This document shows, in pieces, positions 48,276 to 57,351 of a stretch of 64,000 nucleotides of DNA. How positions within the stretch are numbered: the first letter of the stretch is position 1; each line of letters begins with the position of its first letter. The notes beneath the pieces were generated by a model. The model worked only from the letters and a program-made list of their open reading frames with translations. It ran no database searches and was not told where the DNA came from. Source of the DNA: Acidobacteriota bacterium (lineage in GTDB: Bacteria; Acidobacteriota; Vicinamibacteria; Vicinamibacterales; CAVVIG01); NCBI GenBank assembly GCA_003222395.1, contig QHWB01000069.1:1-64000 (forward strand), in the 5' to 3' direction. Made by a program: the position numbers and the translations under genes.

Positions 48276-48857
48276 AGCGTGTTGAAGGTACGCCAGTCAT
48301 CCGGGCGATCGCTCGGCATTCCGTTGCTGCAAGGGCGCAACATCGCCTGGAGCGACACGCGAGACTCGACGCCAATCGCGATCGTCACTGACGCGCTCGC
48401 GCGCTCGTTGTTTCCGAACTTCGGCGCGATCGGACGTCGAGTTCGCGTCGTTACGCGACAGACGCCTCCTAAGTTCGAGATCGTCGGTATTGTCGCCGAT
48501 GCGCCGTACAGATGCCTTGACGAACCGCACCAGCCGACGTTGGTCCGTGCGTTCCCAGGACAACGTCTCGATTCAGCAGCCGATCATGCTCGTACGCACC
48601 GATCATAACGTCGCACTCGTGGTCGACTCGTTCCGGAACATGGCTTCGACATCCGGGCGTCACTTCGTGCGCGATGTCGCCAGACTCGATCAGTACGTCG
48701 ACGAAGTGCTCCTGCGCGAACGGCTGACGGCATGGCTATCCCGCGGCGCTCGCGGCCGCGTGCGCCGTACTCGCACTCGCCCGCGCTGCTGGCCGCCTAC
48801 ATTCCGGCACGGCGCGCGGCTGCCGTCGATCCCCTCGTCGCGCTACGCTGGGAGTAA
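48276..48857 (+). pseudogene. ADOP permease remnant with internal deletions
   Basis: GIPLLQGRNIAWSD, AIVTDALARSLFPNFGAIGR and FEIVGIVADAPY are the second periplasmic domain. After a frame change, DNVSIQQPIMLVRTDHNVAL and DQYVDEVLLRERL continue it. Then the membrane helices are lost and the end is AAYIPARRAAAVDPLVALRW before the TAA at 48857. The N-terminal half is absent. This is the third decayed ADOP in the window. Confidence 0.75.
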
Positions 48858-49193
48858 TCACGGATTCCGGAACTGTCCTTCGAGTCGCCTCGCCAGACTT
48901 CGCTCGGCCTTCAGGCAAGCCTTCTCTGGGCGGCGACGTGATGAAGCAGATTCGACTCGCGCGTAAATCGATAAGACCGTGACGAAGATCAGCGGAGCGC
49001 TCGGTCCGCAACATGCGCGTCGAACTTGCACCTGAAGGCGAGTGAGCGAGAAACCGCCGCTAACGATAAGTCCCCAAAAAGTCGCCTAGTCTTTACGCAT
49101 CCGAGCATCGAATGATGCAATTCTGCCGCGCAGTTTGGCGAATCAGTTGGCTTGACACGCTGACGCGATGCACGTAATTTCGATCCATCTTTT
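48858..49193. other. Gap upstream of the ADOP gene at 49194
   Basis: No gene. It must hold the promoter of the downstream permease, but no clear -35/-10 pair or ribosome site was found next to its GTG start. Confidence 0.3.
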
Positions 49194-51614
49194 GTGGCGA
49201 TTATCCGCCGCGCGTTGCCGCCGTTGGAGATCGTCGCCCGCGACGTCCGATACGCAGTTCGAGGGATGCGGCGGACGCCGGCCTTCAGCGCTGCCGCGCT
49301 CAGCACGCTCGCGCTCGCCATCGGCGCAAATACGGCGATCTTCAGCGTCGTCGACCAACTGCTGATCCGGCCGCTCGCATATCGCGAGGCCGGCCGTCTC
49401 GTCGTGATCGACGCGACGCGGGACTACGAGGGCACACCTCGGCCCGGACACGTCTACTGGCCGTTGGATGCGGCGGAGCGCTGGCAGGAGTCGCTTCGCG
49501 CCTTCTCCGACGTCACGTTCTACACGAACCAGGTCTTTCAGTTATCGACCCGGGATGGCGCGGAAATACTGGACGGTGCGACGGTCGCACCTTCGTTCTT
49601 CTCCGCGGTCGGCGGACCGATTCTCGCTGGGCGCCCGATCGGGCCGGCTGACATGCTGACGCCGTCGATTGTGATCAGCCAGCGGCTGGCACAGCGGCTC
49701 TTCAACGGAGCCTCCGCCGCGCTCGGCGCGCATGTCGTCCTCAACTCAACTGACTACGTCGTCATCGGCGTCGCCGGACCGCAATGGGACGTGCCGTCGT
49801 GGAAGACAGACGTGTGGGAGTCTTCAGCCTTCGCGCACGCTCGCAGACCGCAATGCTGCAGCGTCCAGCTGCTGGGCCGCCTGAAGCGCGATGTCACGAT
49901 CGCGCAGGCGCGCGCCGACGTCGCCGACGCGGCGCGGGCGCTCGCGACGGCCGACTCGAAAACCTTCGGCCGGCTGCACACGACGGTGACGACGCTGCGC
50001 GACAAGCAACTCGGCGACGGCAGGCCGGCGCTGCTGCTCCTCTGGGCCGCCGTGGGAATCGTTTTGATCGTCGCGTGCGCGAATATCGTGAACCTGCTCG
50101 TCGCGCGTAACGTCGCGCGCACTCGTGAAACATCGATTCGGCAAGCGCTGGGTGCATCACGCGGCCAACTCGTCGTGCAGGGGCTGATCGAATCCGGGCT
50201 CCTTGCGGCCGGCGGCGTCGGCGGCGGAGTCGTCATCGCACAAGTGGCCGCCGCCGCGCTCACGCGCGTCGATCCCGAGACGTTTCCGCGCCTGCACGAC
50301 GTGCATGTCGATTCCCTCGTGCTCGCATTCGCCATCGGTCTCGGCCTGCTTACGACCGTGGCCACCGGCATCGCGCCGTCCATCCAGGCCGCGAACGTCT
50401 CACCGCCTCGGGCAATGACGAACGCGCCGACTCGCCGCCACCGTCGACTGCAGCAGCTGCTCTGCGTTGCGCAGCTCGGCGCCGCCGTCGTCCTGCTCGT
50501 CGCCGCGATGCTGCTCGGGCGGAGCCTGGTCGATCTCCTCGGAACCGATCTCGGCGTCACGTCGGATCACGTCCTCACCGCGTCGATCAACACGGCATTC
50601 GGGCGCCCACACTCGGCCGATGAGATCGCCGGAACAATGCTGCGCGTCATCGACGAGGTGCAGCAGATTCCCGGCGTCCGCGCGGTCGGTGCGGGCACGA
50701 GCCTCCCGCCGGATACAAGCCGCATCATGATGTCGCTGCGGCGAAAAGGCGATGATGTCGACTACGTCGCGAGCGCGGTGGCCTGCACTCCTGGCTACTT
50801 CCAGGCGCTCGGCATCCGTCTGCTGAACGGCCGGTTCTTCACCGACGCGGACGATCCGCAGCACGCTCCGGTGATCATCGTGAGCGCTACGACAGCACGC
50901 CACCTGTTCGGCAACGACGATCCGATCGGACAGACCTTCGCGGTCCCGAAGTTTCAGTACCGCCTGAGCAGCGGCAAGGAGGCGACCGTCGTCGGGGTGG
51001 TGTCGGACGTGAAGTACTCAGGAATCGATGCGACGGCAGGCGATCAGGTCTACTGGTCGATGGCACAGGCACCCTGGCTTTCGGCGTTCCTGACGATCCG
51101 CACCGCCGGCGACGTGAACGTCGGGTCGGAGCTCCGGCATGTTGTCGCCTCGGTCGACGCCACTGTTGCCATGTCGTCGATCAAGACGCTGGATGGCATC
51201 ATCGACACGGCGACGGCGCCGGCGCGGTTCCGCACGATCCTGATCGCCGCGTTCGCGCTCATCGGTCTCGCGATCGCGTCGATTGGACTGTACGGGATCG
51301 TCGCGTACTCCGTGTCGCAGCGGACCGCGGAGATCGGCGTTCGTGTCGCGCTCGGCGCCGGCACGAGCAACGTGATGTCGCTCGTCCTGCGCGAAGGGGT
51401 CGCAATCGCCGCGGCAGGCGTCGCGATCGGGCTTCCGACGGCGTACGCCACGAGTCGGATGTTCGCGGCGTTGCTGTTCGGCGTGAAGCCAAACGACCTG
51501 TTCACGTACGTCGCGTCGGCCCTCGGGCTGATCGCCGTGGCGCTTGCGGCCAGCTACGCGCCGGCACGCCGGGCCGCGCGCGTCGATCCCATCGTCGCAC
51601 TCCGGGCCGAGTAG
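49194..51614 (+). CDS. ADOP-family permease (FtsX/MacB-like), intact
   Basis: The 806-residue protein has the standard ADOP order: VARDVRYAVRGMRRTPAFSA, the helix LALAIGANTAIFSVV, a MacB-type periplasmic domain, AVGIVLIVACANIVNLLVAR with NVARTRETSIRQALGASRGQ, a second periplasmic domain (VGVVSDVKYSGIDATAGDQV) and the final helices ending PARRAARVDPIVALRAE. The GTG at 49194 fits the domain start. It stands alone, without an ATPase or regulator beside it. The substrate is unknown; lipoprotein or peptide export is the family default. Confidence 0.92.
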   Translation: MAIIRRALPPLEIVARDVRYAVRGMRRTPAFSAAALSTLALAIGANTAIFSVVDQLLIRPLAYREAGRLVVIDATRDYEGTPRPGHVYWPLDAAERWQESLRAFSDVTFYTNQVFQLSTRDGAEILDGATVAPSFFSAVGGPILAGRPIGPADMLTPSIVISQRLAQRLFNGASAALGAHVVLNSTDYVVIGVAGPQWDVPSWKTDVWESSAFAHARRPQCCSVQLLGRLKRDVTIAQARADVADAARALATADSKTFGRLHTTVTTLRDKQLGDGRPALLLLWAAVGIVLIVACANIVNLLVARNVARTRETSIRQALGASRGQLVVQGLIESGLLAAGGVGGGVVIAQVAAAALTRVDPETFPRLHDVHVDSLVLAFAIGLGLLTTVATGIAPSIQAANVSPPRAMTNAPTRRHRRLQQLLCVAQLGAAVVLLVAAMLLGRSLVDLLGTDLGVTSDHVLTASINTAFGRPHSADEIAGTMLRVIDEVQQIPGVRAVGAGTSLPPDTSRIMMSLRRKGDDVDYVASAVACTPGYFQALGIRLLNGRFFTDADDPQHAPVIIVSATTARHLFGNDDPIGQTFAVPKFQYRLSSGKEATVVGVVSDVKYSGIDATAGDQVYWSMAQAPWLSAFLTIRTAGDVNVGSELRHVVASVDATVAMSSIKTLDGIIDTATAPARFRTILIAAFALIGLAIASIGLYGIVAYSVSQRTAEIGVRVALGAGTSNVMSLVLREGVAIAAAGVAIGLPTAYATSRMFAALLFGVKPNDLFTYVASALGLIAVALAASYAPARRAARVDPIVALRAE

Positions 51615-51953
51615 GGGACAGAGTCGAGTACTGCCGCGACGCTGGCGCCTCAAGGGGGTTGCTCGTCCGATCGGCGTTTGCTCACGACTGACCTGAGAAA
51701 TGAGCTGCGCTTCGCCGCGACGCGATCGCACGGGCTTGGAGGGAGCGTCGGCTGCCGCGATGTTGTTGTCCGGTTTTCCGAACCCGTTCGCGTCCGCGAG
51801 CACACCGACGATCGTCAACCGACCTTGCGATAAAACTCAGCGGGCGGTGCCCTAGGTTCTGGATCTGCGCTGCTGCAGTCAGAGTGTGGCTTTCAGTTCG
51901 AGAAAGCCCGCAATCTTCTGGCGAAGCGAAGAGATCATCGAGCTCCGCCGCCA
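51615..51953. other. Gap with short coding debris
   Basis: On the minus strand TIVGVLADANGFGKPDNN resembles a piece of an ADOP periplasmic domain, but too little is left to be sure. Otherwise nothing is recognised. Confidence 0.3.
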
Positions 51954-52388
51954 TCAGTGGCGCAGGTGTTCCGAACTGGGACCGCCCGGGTGCACCGTGT
52001 TCCGCTCAGCGTGCCAGGTCAGATTTCCGACTGTACTCACTAATGTTCCCTGCAGCGACCCGTCTGGCTGAAGCGTTCCAATCGCGAAGAGGTCAATGTC
52101 ATTTGAGTCGTCGCTGTGCCGGATTCCGCCGCCGTCCGACGAGCCCGCAAAATGAATCAGCCCCTTCCTGAATTCTCCTTGCAACGGAAACGAACCGTGG
52201 AATCCTTCGAGGGTCCCTGTCACTCTCGTGCCGTCCTGTCGCAGCGACAGCGGCATGACGTAGCCCTCGGCGGAGAAAGTCCATTCTCCGCTGAGCGTTC
52301 GCACCTCGGGTGTCGCCTTCTGAGCAGACGCTCCCGCGTTGTGCACTGTCGCGATGATCGCAAGTACCAGCGCGAGTGCTAATCGCAT
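51954..52388 (-). CDS. Small secreted beta-rich protein, unknown function
   Basis: The 144-residue protein has a signal peptide (LALALVLAIIATVHNAGASA), then repeated strand-turn units (LSGEWTFSAEGYVMPLSLRQ, TRVTGTLEGFHGSFPLQGEF, IGTLQPDGSLQGTLVSTVGN). The W-F/T-G-TL pattern is like small lipocalin-style barrels found in many acidobacterial secreted proteins. A GGAGG-like site precedes the ATG. It is 61 bases downstream of the phosphatase gene on the same strand and may be co-transcribed with it. No function is known. Confidence 0.75.
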   Translation of the reverse strand: MRLALALVLAIIATVHNAGASAQKATPEVRTLSGEWTFSAEGYVMPLSLRQDGTRVTGTLEGFHGSFPLQGEFRKGLIHFAGSSDGGGIRHSDDSNDIDLFAIGTLQPDGSLQGTLVSTVGNLTWHAERNTVHPGGPSSEHLRH

Positions 52389-52449
52389 CGGGTCGCCTCC
52401 TGTTCGTCACGAAGACCAGGTGTCGCGGTCGGGTTCCGCGTGTGCTCGG

Positions 52450-52986
52450 TCAGCGCTTTCGCTGCTGAATCTGCGCGACGAAGAACCGCTTCAGCGTTTC
52501 GTTCGTGAGCCCGAGTTCCGTCGCTTCTTCGAGCGCCTTGTCGGTGTCCCAGCCATCGACGATCGTGCGTTTCATGAGCCACATCCCGGCGGCTCTTCCA
52601 CCGCCAGCTCAATGGATGAACGCCGGCTGGACGCCCGGCGCGGTGATCGTCTTCAGAAACGTGTCGACGACCGCGGGGTCCGGCGCCGCCGCACTGAATG
52701 GGATGTGGTAATAGGGAATATCGGCCACCTTCGCAGCGGCGATGTTAGCGTCGATGTCGGCCCCCGGCTCGGTCGCGAGGCGGAGGTTGATGATCGACGC
52801 GTAACCCATCTTCTTGATTTCCTGGATCGCGGTGGGCGTAATGGCGCCTGCGCACGCCACGGTCGATTCGACCTTGGCGAAGTTCCGGATACCAGGGACC
52901 TCCTGCCTCACAACCTGCGCACTCGCCGCGGTGGCCATCAGGCCAGCGAGCGTGAACAGCGCAAGCGTCGGAATCTCCGGTTGCAT
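52450..52986 (-). CDS. Exported protein-tyrosine-phosphatase-like protein with in-frame UGA at the catalytic Cys codon
   Basis: From the ATG at 52986 (strong AAAGGAGGTG site) the protein has a signal peptide (LALFTLAGLMATAASAQ) and the fold of small dual-specificity-like phosphatases: IQEIKKMGYASIINLRLATE, then FIH at codons 123-125. Codon 126 is TGA (52611-52609). The same frame continues AGGGRAAGMWLMKRTIVDGW and ends FFVAQIQQRKR with a stop at 52450. The signature in relatives is HC-x4-R, so the TGA takes exactly the place of the nucleophilic Cys. Either one base changed (TGC or TGT to TGA) and the protein stops at 125 residues, or UGA is read as selenocysteine. A GGCGG-N8-CCGCC hairpin follows three bases after the TGA. 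Confidence 0.7.
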
Positions 52987-53059
52987 GCCCGCACCTCCTT
53001 TTGAAAGGTGCAGCTTACCACTCCGGGTGAGCCCCATGCGCGCGCCAGCGGCAGACCGA

Positions 53060-53256
53060 CGCCGGTGGTCGCCTTCCGATCGGCATGAGGATCTCGGGGT
53101 CCTGCTCACCGCCAGGAAACGACAGCGCGAACGTCTCACGTCCACGAGTAGCGCGGCTTCCTCACCCGGACGCAGAGAGGCGTAGATGTCCCCGCCCAAG
53201 TCCGCCGGCATCTTCGCGCCGGGTTCGCGCACGATGAGTACGCTCTCTACCCTTTT
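53060..53256 (-). pseudogene. Fragment of an unidentified protein
   Basis: The frame reads EKRVESVLIVREPGAKMPAD, then LGGDIYASLRPGEEAALLVD and decays into Arg/Ser-rich sequence. Codon content and the orderly strand pattern suggest a former gene. I do not recognise the family. It directly follows the secreted-protein start at 53258 in another frame. Confidence 0.35.
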
Positions 53257-53257
53257 C

Positions 53258-53416
53258 TCACCGGCCGTTACCGAACCCATGCGTCTGATTGGCGGCCAGC
53301 TGTGCCGAGGCGTTGCCGGCCGCGAACAGCACGAAGGCGCAGGTCGCGACCGTCGGTCCCAAGACCTGAAGCCGTGCAAAGCGAAGAGAAAGTCGCGGAT
53401 GCGGTACCCGGATCAT
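53258..53416 (-). pseudogene. N-terminal part of a secreted acidobacterial protein
   Basis: The ATG at 53416, with AAAGGAG ahead of it, begins a signal peptide (VLGPTVATCAFVLFAAGNAS) followed by AQLAANQTHGFGNG, a start I associate with a family of acidobacterial secreted proteins of unknown role. It stops after 52 residues, where the mature domain should begin. The remainder is missing. Confidence 0.5.
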
Positions 53417-53789
53417 GTCAATGCTCCTTTTGTTGTGGCGTCGCTCGATGATGACCTCGCGACGTTGGCCTGCCTCGATCGAGGATTTGCGCGGCGCGTG
53501 ATGCGCAAATGAAATGCCCGACGCGATCGAGTGAAACGCACGACAAATCGGACGCTGCGCCAACGGCTGGCCTACGATCGAAGTAAGCCGCTTTCGCGTT
53601 GAGTACAGTTTAGGGATGTTCTTGACGAACCGACTCGACCTGGAATGCCTTTCACAAAAGAACAATGACGTACGGACTTACAGAGGGCATCCACCTCGAT
53701 AAGGATGTCTTCGATTGTGAGGCGCTTCGATCACGCGCTCACAACTGCTTCGGAATGCCGAACCGATCCGACCGGACAACACTGTTGGT
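53417..53789. other. Region between divergent remnants
   Basis: It contains the upstream region of the secreted-protein remnant. Toward its right end it merges into cellulase-like debris on the plus strand. No intact gene. Confidence 0.35.
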
Positions 53790-54483
53790 TTGGTCGAAGT
53801 GCGGGTTCGCTGTTTGCCGCGGTCGCACCGAGGACTATTCCCACAACGCGAAGGGCGCATTGGGGGGCGATCAACGGAGCGACGGATGGACGACCAGCAG
53901 TCCGTTATGCGTGCGGCCGACGCGGCCACGGACTGGCTCGTCGACAAGGGATATATGCACGTGCTGGTCGAGGTGGCCAACGAAGCCGACAACGCTGGAT
54001 TCAAGCACGACATCATCAAACCCACCGGAGGAGCAGTACGGCTCATCGAGCGATTGAAGGAGCGATCGAAAGGCAAGGTCGGGTCGCCGGCGGGCCGGCT
54101 GCTCGTCAGCACCAGCCTGAATGGGGGACGAGTGCCGTCGGATTCGCTGGTGAACGTGGTCGACTTCGTTCTGCTGCATGGCAACGGTGTCCAGGATCCG
54201 GCGCGCATCACGCAGATGGTCGACGGAGACCAGGAAGCTGCCGAGCTATCGCGGGCAGCCGATCGTCTTCAACGAGGACGACCATTTCGATTTCAGCAAG
54301 CCGTAAAACAACATGCTGGCCGCGCTGCGCGCTTATTCGAGCTGGCGATACTTCGATTACCGGATGACCGGAGAGCGGTTCGACGACGGGTACCAGAACG
54401 TGCCGGTCAACTGGACGATCAGCTCGCCGCGAAAGCGGGAGTTCTTCGCGCTTCTGTCCAAGGTGACGGGTGGCAACCGATAG
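53790..54483 (+). pseudogene. Cellulase/glycoside-hydrolase-like protein remnant
   Basis: EDYSHNAKGAL and DQRSDGWTTS lead into MRAADAATDWLVDKGYMHVL, VEVANEADNAGFKHDIIKP, GRLLVSTSLNGGRVPSDSLV and VVDFVLLHGNGVQDPARITQ, then after a frameshift near 54235 YRGQPIVFNEDDHFDFSKP, an in-frame TAA, NNMLAALRAYSSWRYFDYRM and VNWTISSPRKREFFALL. The VANE and FNED segments are where such TIM-barrel glycosidases carry their catalytic acids. The N-terminal half is gone. The natural stop is the TAG at 54481. Confidence 0.65.
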
Positions 54484-54553
54484 CCTCTGGAACAGGCTGT
54501 AGTGTGTCTACGTCTTATGTTTAAGGCTCTCGATACCCGAGGTCCTGCATTCC

Positions 54554-57280
54554 TTGCGAGGGGATACGCGCACCGACCTTTCGGACGGCGTTCTCGATAC
54601 GTTTCCTGCTGTTGCGTGGCTCAAGAACGATCCGCGTGCCTTGGACTGGAACGGGCCCGCGACCCGGCTCTTCACGCGCTTTCGCGAGGACAATTTGCAG
54701 CGGCCGATCATCGAGCTCTTCGAGCGCGTGGCCCGGCGAGAGCGAAGCCGCATCGCAATCAGGGAAGCGAACACGGCTCTCACCTTTGGTGAACTGTGGG
54801 ACGCGGTCTCGGGACTTGCCGAAATCCTGGGGGCCAACACGGGGCCCGGCGACCTGATCGCCATCCTGCTGCCGGCATGCCCGATGTTTCCGATCGCCAT
54901 GCTCGCATGCCTCGCCGCAGGACACCCGTTTGTCGTCCTCGATACACACCATCCGCCGGACTGGCTCGGCGACGTGCTGCGGCAGGCACGCCCGACGCTG
55001 GTCATCACGCTCGACGATGGTCTGCGGAGTGTCGAAGCTCGGATGCCCACGGTGCGTGTCATCCGTTTGACTGGCTTGCCCAGGTCCGCGCCCAAGGGTT
55101 GGCGACCGGCCCCTATGGGTTTGGATGAACCCGCTTGTGTCCTATTCACGTCCGGCAGCACAGGGCAGCCAAAGAGCGTCGTGAATAGTCAGCGAAACCT
55201 GCTGCAGCGCGTGGCGCAATCGATCAATGCCGCGCACATCAACGCCGCGGACCGACATCTGACTCTTGCTCCGGCCTGCACGATCGTCGGCGTCCGGGAC
55301 GTCATGACCGCGCTGCTGGCGGGAGCGAGCATTCACCTTCTCGATCCGCGAGGTGTCGGGGCACGCGAGATCTTGCACGTGATCCGCGCGGAGGCCATCA
55401 CCGTCCTCTTCGCGTTTCCGGCTCTTCTACGATCCATCGTCGCGGCTCGGGAAGGACACGCGGACGCTGCTCTGAGGCTGGTGCGCGTCGGCGGAGACAC
55501 GACCGTGTGGAACGACGTCGAGACGCTGCGCGCGTGGCTTGCACCAGAGGCCGCAGTCCAACTCGTCTACGCGGCGACGGAAGCGCCGATGATGCAGTGG
55601 TTCGTGAACGACACGTGCAGACGTGAGGATGCTCGCATTCCCATTGGCTATCCGCTGCCTGGCAACCATCTCGCGTTAGTCGACGAAGACGGTCGTGCTA
55701 CGCCGCCAGGCGAAGTCGGTGAGCTCATCGTCGGAGGACAATACGTTTCGCTGGGAAGTTGGGTCGAGGGACGGCTCGCGGACAAGAGCGTTGAAACGGA
55801 CGCCACGCATGGAGAGCGGATTTTTCGCACCGGAGACCTCGCGCGCCAGCGGCCCGACGGGTTGCTGGAGCGAGTCGGCCGCAAGGATAGGCAGGTCAAG
55901 ATACGCGGGTTTCGCGTCGATCTCGATGGAGTCGAGGCCATGCTTCGCGCGCACACATCCGTTCGAGATGTGGCCGTGACGGGACGGCCGAGCAGCGCCG
56001 ATGGCACGTTGACGCTCGTCGCATATGTAAGTGCGCGCGATGGAGCGCCTCCTGAACTGATTGGCGAATTGAAGGAGTTGATGCGCTCCGCACCGCTGGC
56101 GATGCGCCCCGCACGCTTCTATCTTGAGCCTTCGATTCCGCGGCTGCCGAGCTCGAAACTGGATATTCGCGCGCTCGCCGCCCTCGACGAGGCCCGTGTT
56201 CAACGGGAACGTGCTGAATCGATCGACGAAGCCACGCTTCCGGGGATCGGCGGCGATCACGTGGCGCAGACGGTGGCTGGCGTCTGGCAAGATGTGTTGC
56301 TCACACCGGTTCGAGCAACTGACGATGATTTTTTCGACAGCGGCGGCGACTCGCTCAAGGCCATCACATTCGTGCTCGAGCTCGAGCGGGTACTCGGCTT
56401 CGAGATCCCGCTCATGCTGATCAGCGAGGCGCCGAGGTTCTCTCAGCTTTGCCAGGCGCTGAGAGAGCGGCGCGCACCAGGCTCGACTCCTCTGGTCACT
56501 CTCAAGGCGGGCAGCGGCCTGCCGGCGGTTTTCTTCATCCATGGCGTTGGCGGAAATCTCGTCGAAATCCTGCCTACGGCGCGGCGCTTGACTTACGGTG
56601 GCGCCGTGATTGGCATTCGGGCGCGCGGTGTAGTACGCGGAGAAAAACCGCACACGAGCATCGAGGCGATGGCCGTGGACTATCTGAGAGAGATCAAGCA
56701 GCGCCAGCCGAACGGTCCGTATCACCTGTGCGGCTATTCCTCAGGTGGACTTGCAGCGTTCGAGATTGCCCGACGCTTGTCCGAGTCGGGCGATGAAGTC
56801 GGTTTGGTCGGGCTGTTTGATACGACGATGAGTCCGGTGCGATGGCCATTACAGACCTGGCTCGCCATCAGCGCTCGGCGAATGGCGCTCTTCGCCGCCG
56901 CTCTGCGCGCGGTGTCAATTCGGAGGTGGCCCGCCACACTGCGCAAGTCAGTCGAGCAACTTCGCGCGTGGCGTCTCTCTGTCAGCGACTCGCCCTTAAT
57001 TGGAGTCAAGGTCGCGGCAAGCGCGCTCATCGCCTCAGCAAGGTATCAACCAGGGTTTTATCGCGGTGAGCTCACGCTGTTCTCGCCCGCAGGGCGCGAG
57101 CCTGGCCTTCCCTCTCTCGAGTCTATCTGGCGCAAGCATGCTCGAGCGGTGGTCGTCGTCGACACGCCGGGAACCCACTTAACAATGCTCTCGCCGAGTC
57201 ATGCGGAGACAACGGCTGCATGTGTGACGCAGTGTCTGCCCTCTGGTCCTCTCGCGCTCACAAGTGGCAATGGCGCGTGA
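54554..57280 (+). CDS. Monomodular NRPS-like enzyme: adenylation, carrier and thioesterase domains (A-T-TE)
   Basis: The 908-residue protein has an A domain (about 45-555): A3 FTSGSTGQPKS, A5 VYAATEAPMM, A7 FRTGDLARQRPDG, A8 RKDRQVKIRGFRVD and A10 PRLPSSKLD with its Lys. A carrier domain follows (FFDSGGDSLK near 597), then a type-I thioesterase with FFIHGVGG, GYSSGG (near 726) and a GTHLTML His. There is no condensation domain. Where amino-acid-activating A domains have FDxSVWE, this one reads TIVGVRD, so the Asp that binds the substrate amino group is absent. A-T-TE enzymes with this feature condense aryl-pyruvates into furanones or quinones, as in RalA-type and atromentin synthetases. That assignment is inference. 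The start appears to be TTG. Confidence 0.85.
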   Translation: MRGDTRTDLSDGVLDTFPAVAWLKNDPRALDWNGPATRLFTRFREDNLQRPIIELFERVARRERSRIAIREANTALTFGELWDAVSGLAEILGANTGPGDLIAILLPACPMFPIAMLACLAAGHPFVVLDTHHPPDWLGDVLRQARPTLVITLDDGLRSVEARMPTVRVIRLTGLPRSAPKGWRPAPMGLDEPACVLFTSGSTGQPKSVVNSQRNLLQRVAQSINAAHINAADRHLTLAPACTIVGVRDVMTALLAGASIHLLDPRGVGAREILHVIRAEAITVLFAFPALLRSIVAAREGHADAALRLVRVGGDTTVWNDVETLRAWLAPEAAVQLVYAATEAPMMQWFVNDTCRREDARIPIGYPLPGNHLALVDEDGRATPPGEVGELIVGGQYVSLGSWVEGRLADKSVETDATHGERIFRTGDLARQRPDGLLERVGRKDRQVKIRGFRVDLDGVEAMLRAHTSVRDVAVTGRPSSADGTLTLVAYVSARDGAPPELIGELKELMRSAPLAMRPARFYLEPSIPRLPSSKLDIRALAALDEARVQRERAESIDEATLPGIGGDHVAQTVAGVWQDVLLTPVRATDDDFFDSGGDSLKAITFVLELERVLGFEIPLMLISEAPRFSQLCQALRERRAPGSTPLVTLKAGSGLPAVFFIHGVGGNLVEILPTARRLTYGGAVIGIRARGVVRGEKPHTSIEAMAVDYLREIKQRQPNGPYHLCGYSSGGLAAFEIARRLSESGDEVGLVGLFDTTMSPVRWPLQTWLAISARRMALFAAALRAVSIRRWPATLRKSVEQLRAWRLSVSDSPLIGVKVAASALIASARYQPGFYRGELTLFSPAGREPGLPSLESIWRKHARAVVVVDTPGTHLTMLSPSHAETTAACVTQCLPSGPLALTSGNGA

Positions 57281-57351
57281 ACGAGCCGTAGCCGTCAACG
57301 TTCTGATCGATCTCTAAGTGGTGGTGTACCCACCGCCGACGCGCGAAAGGT

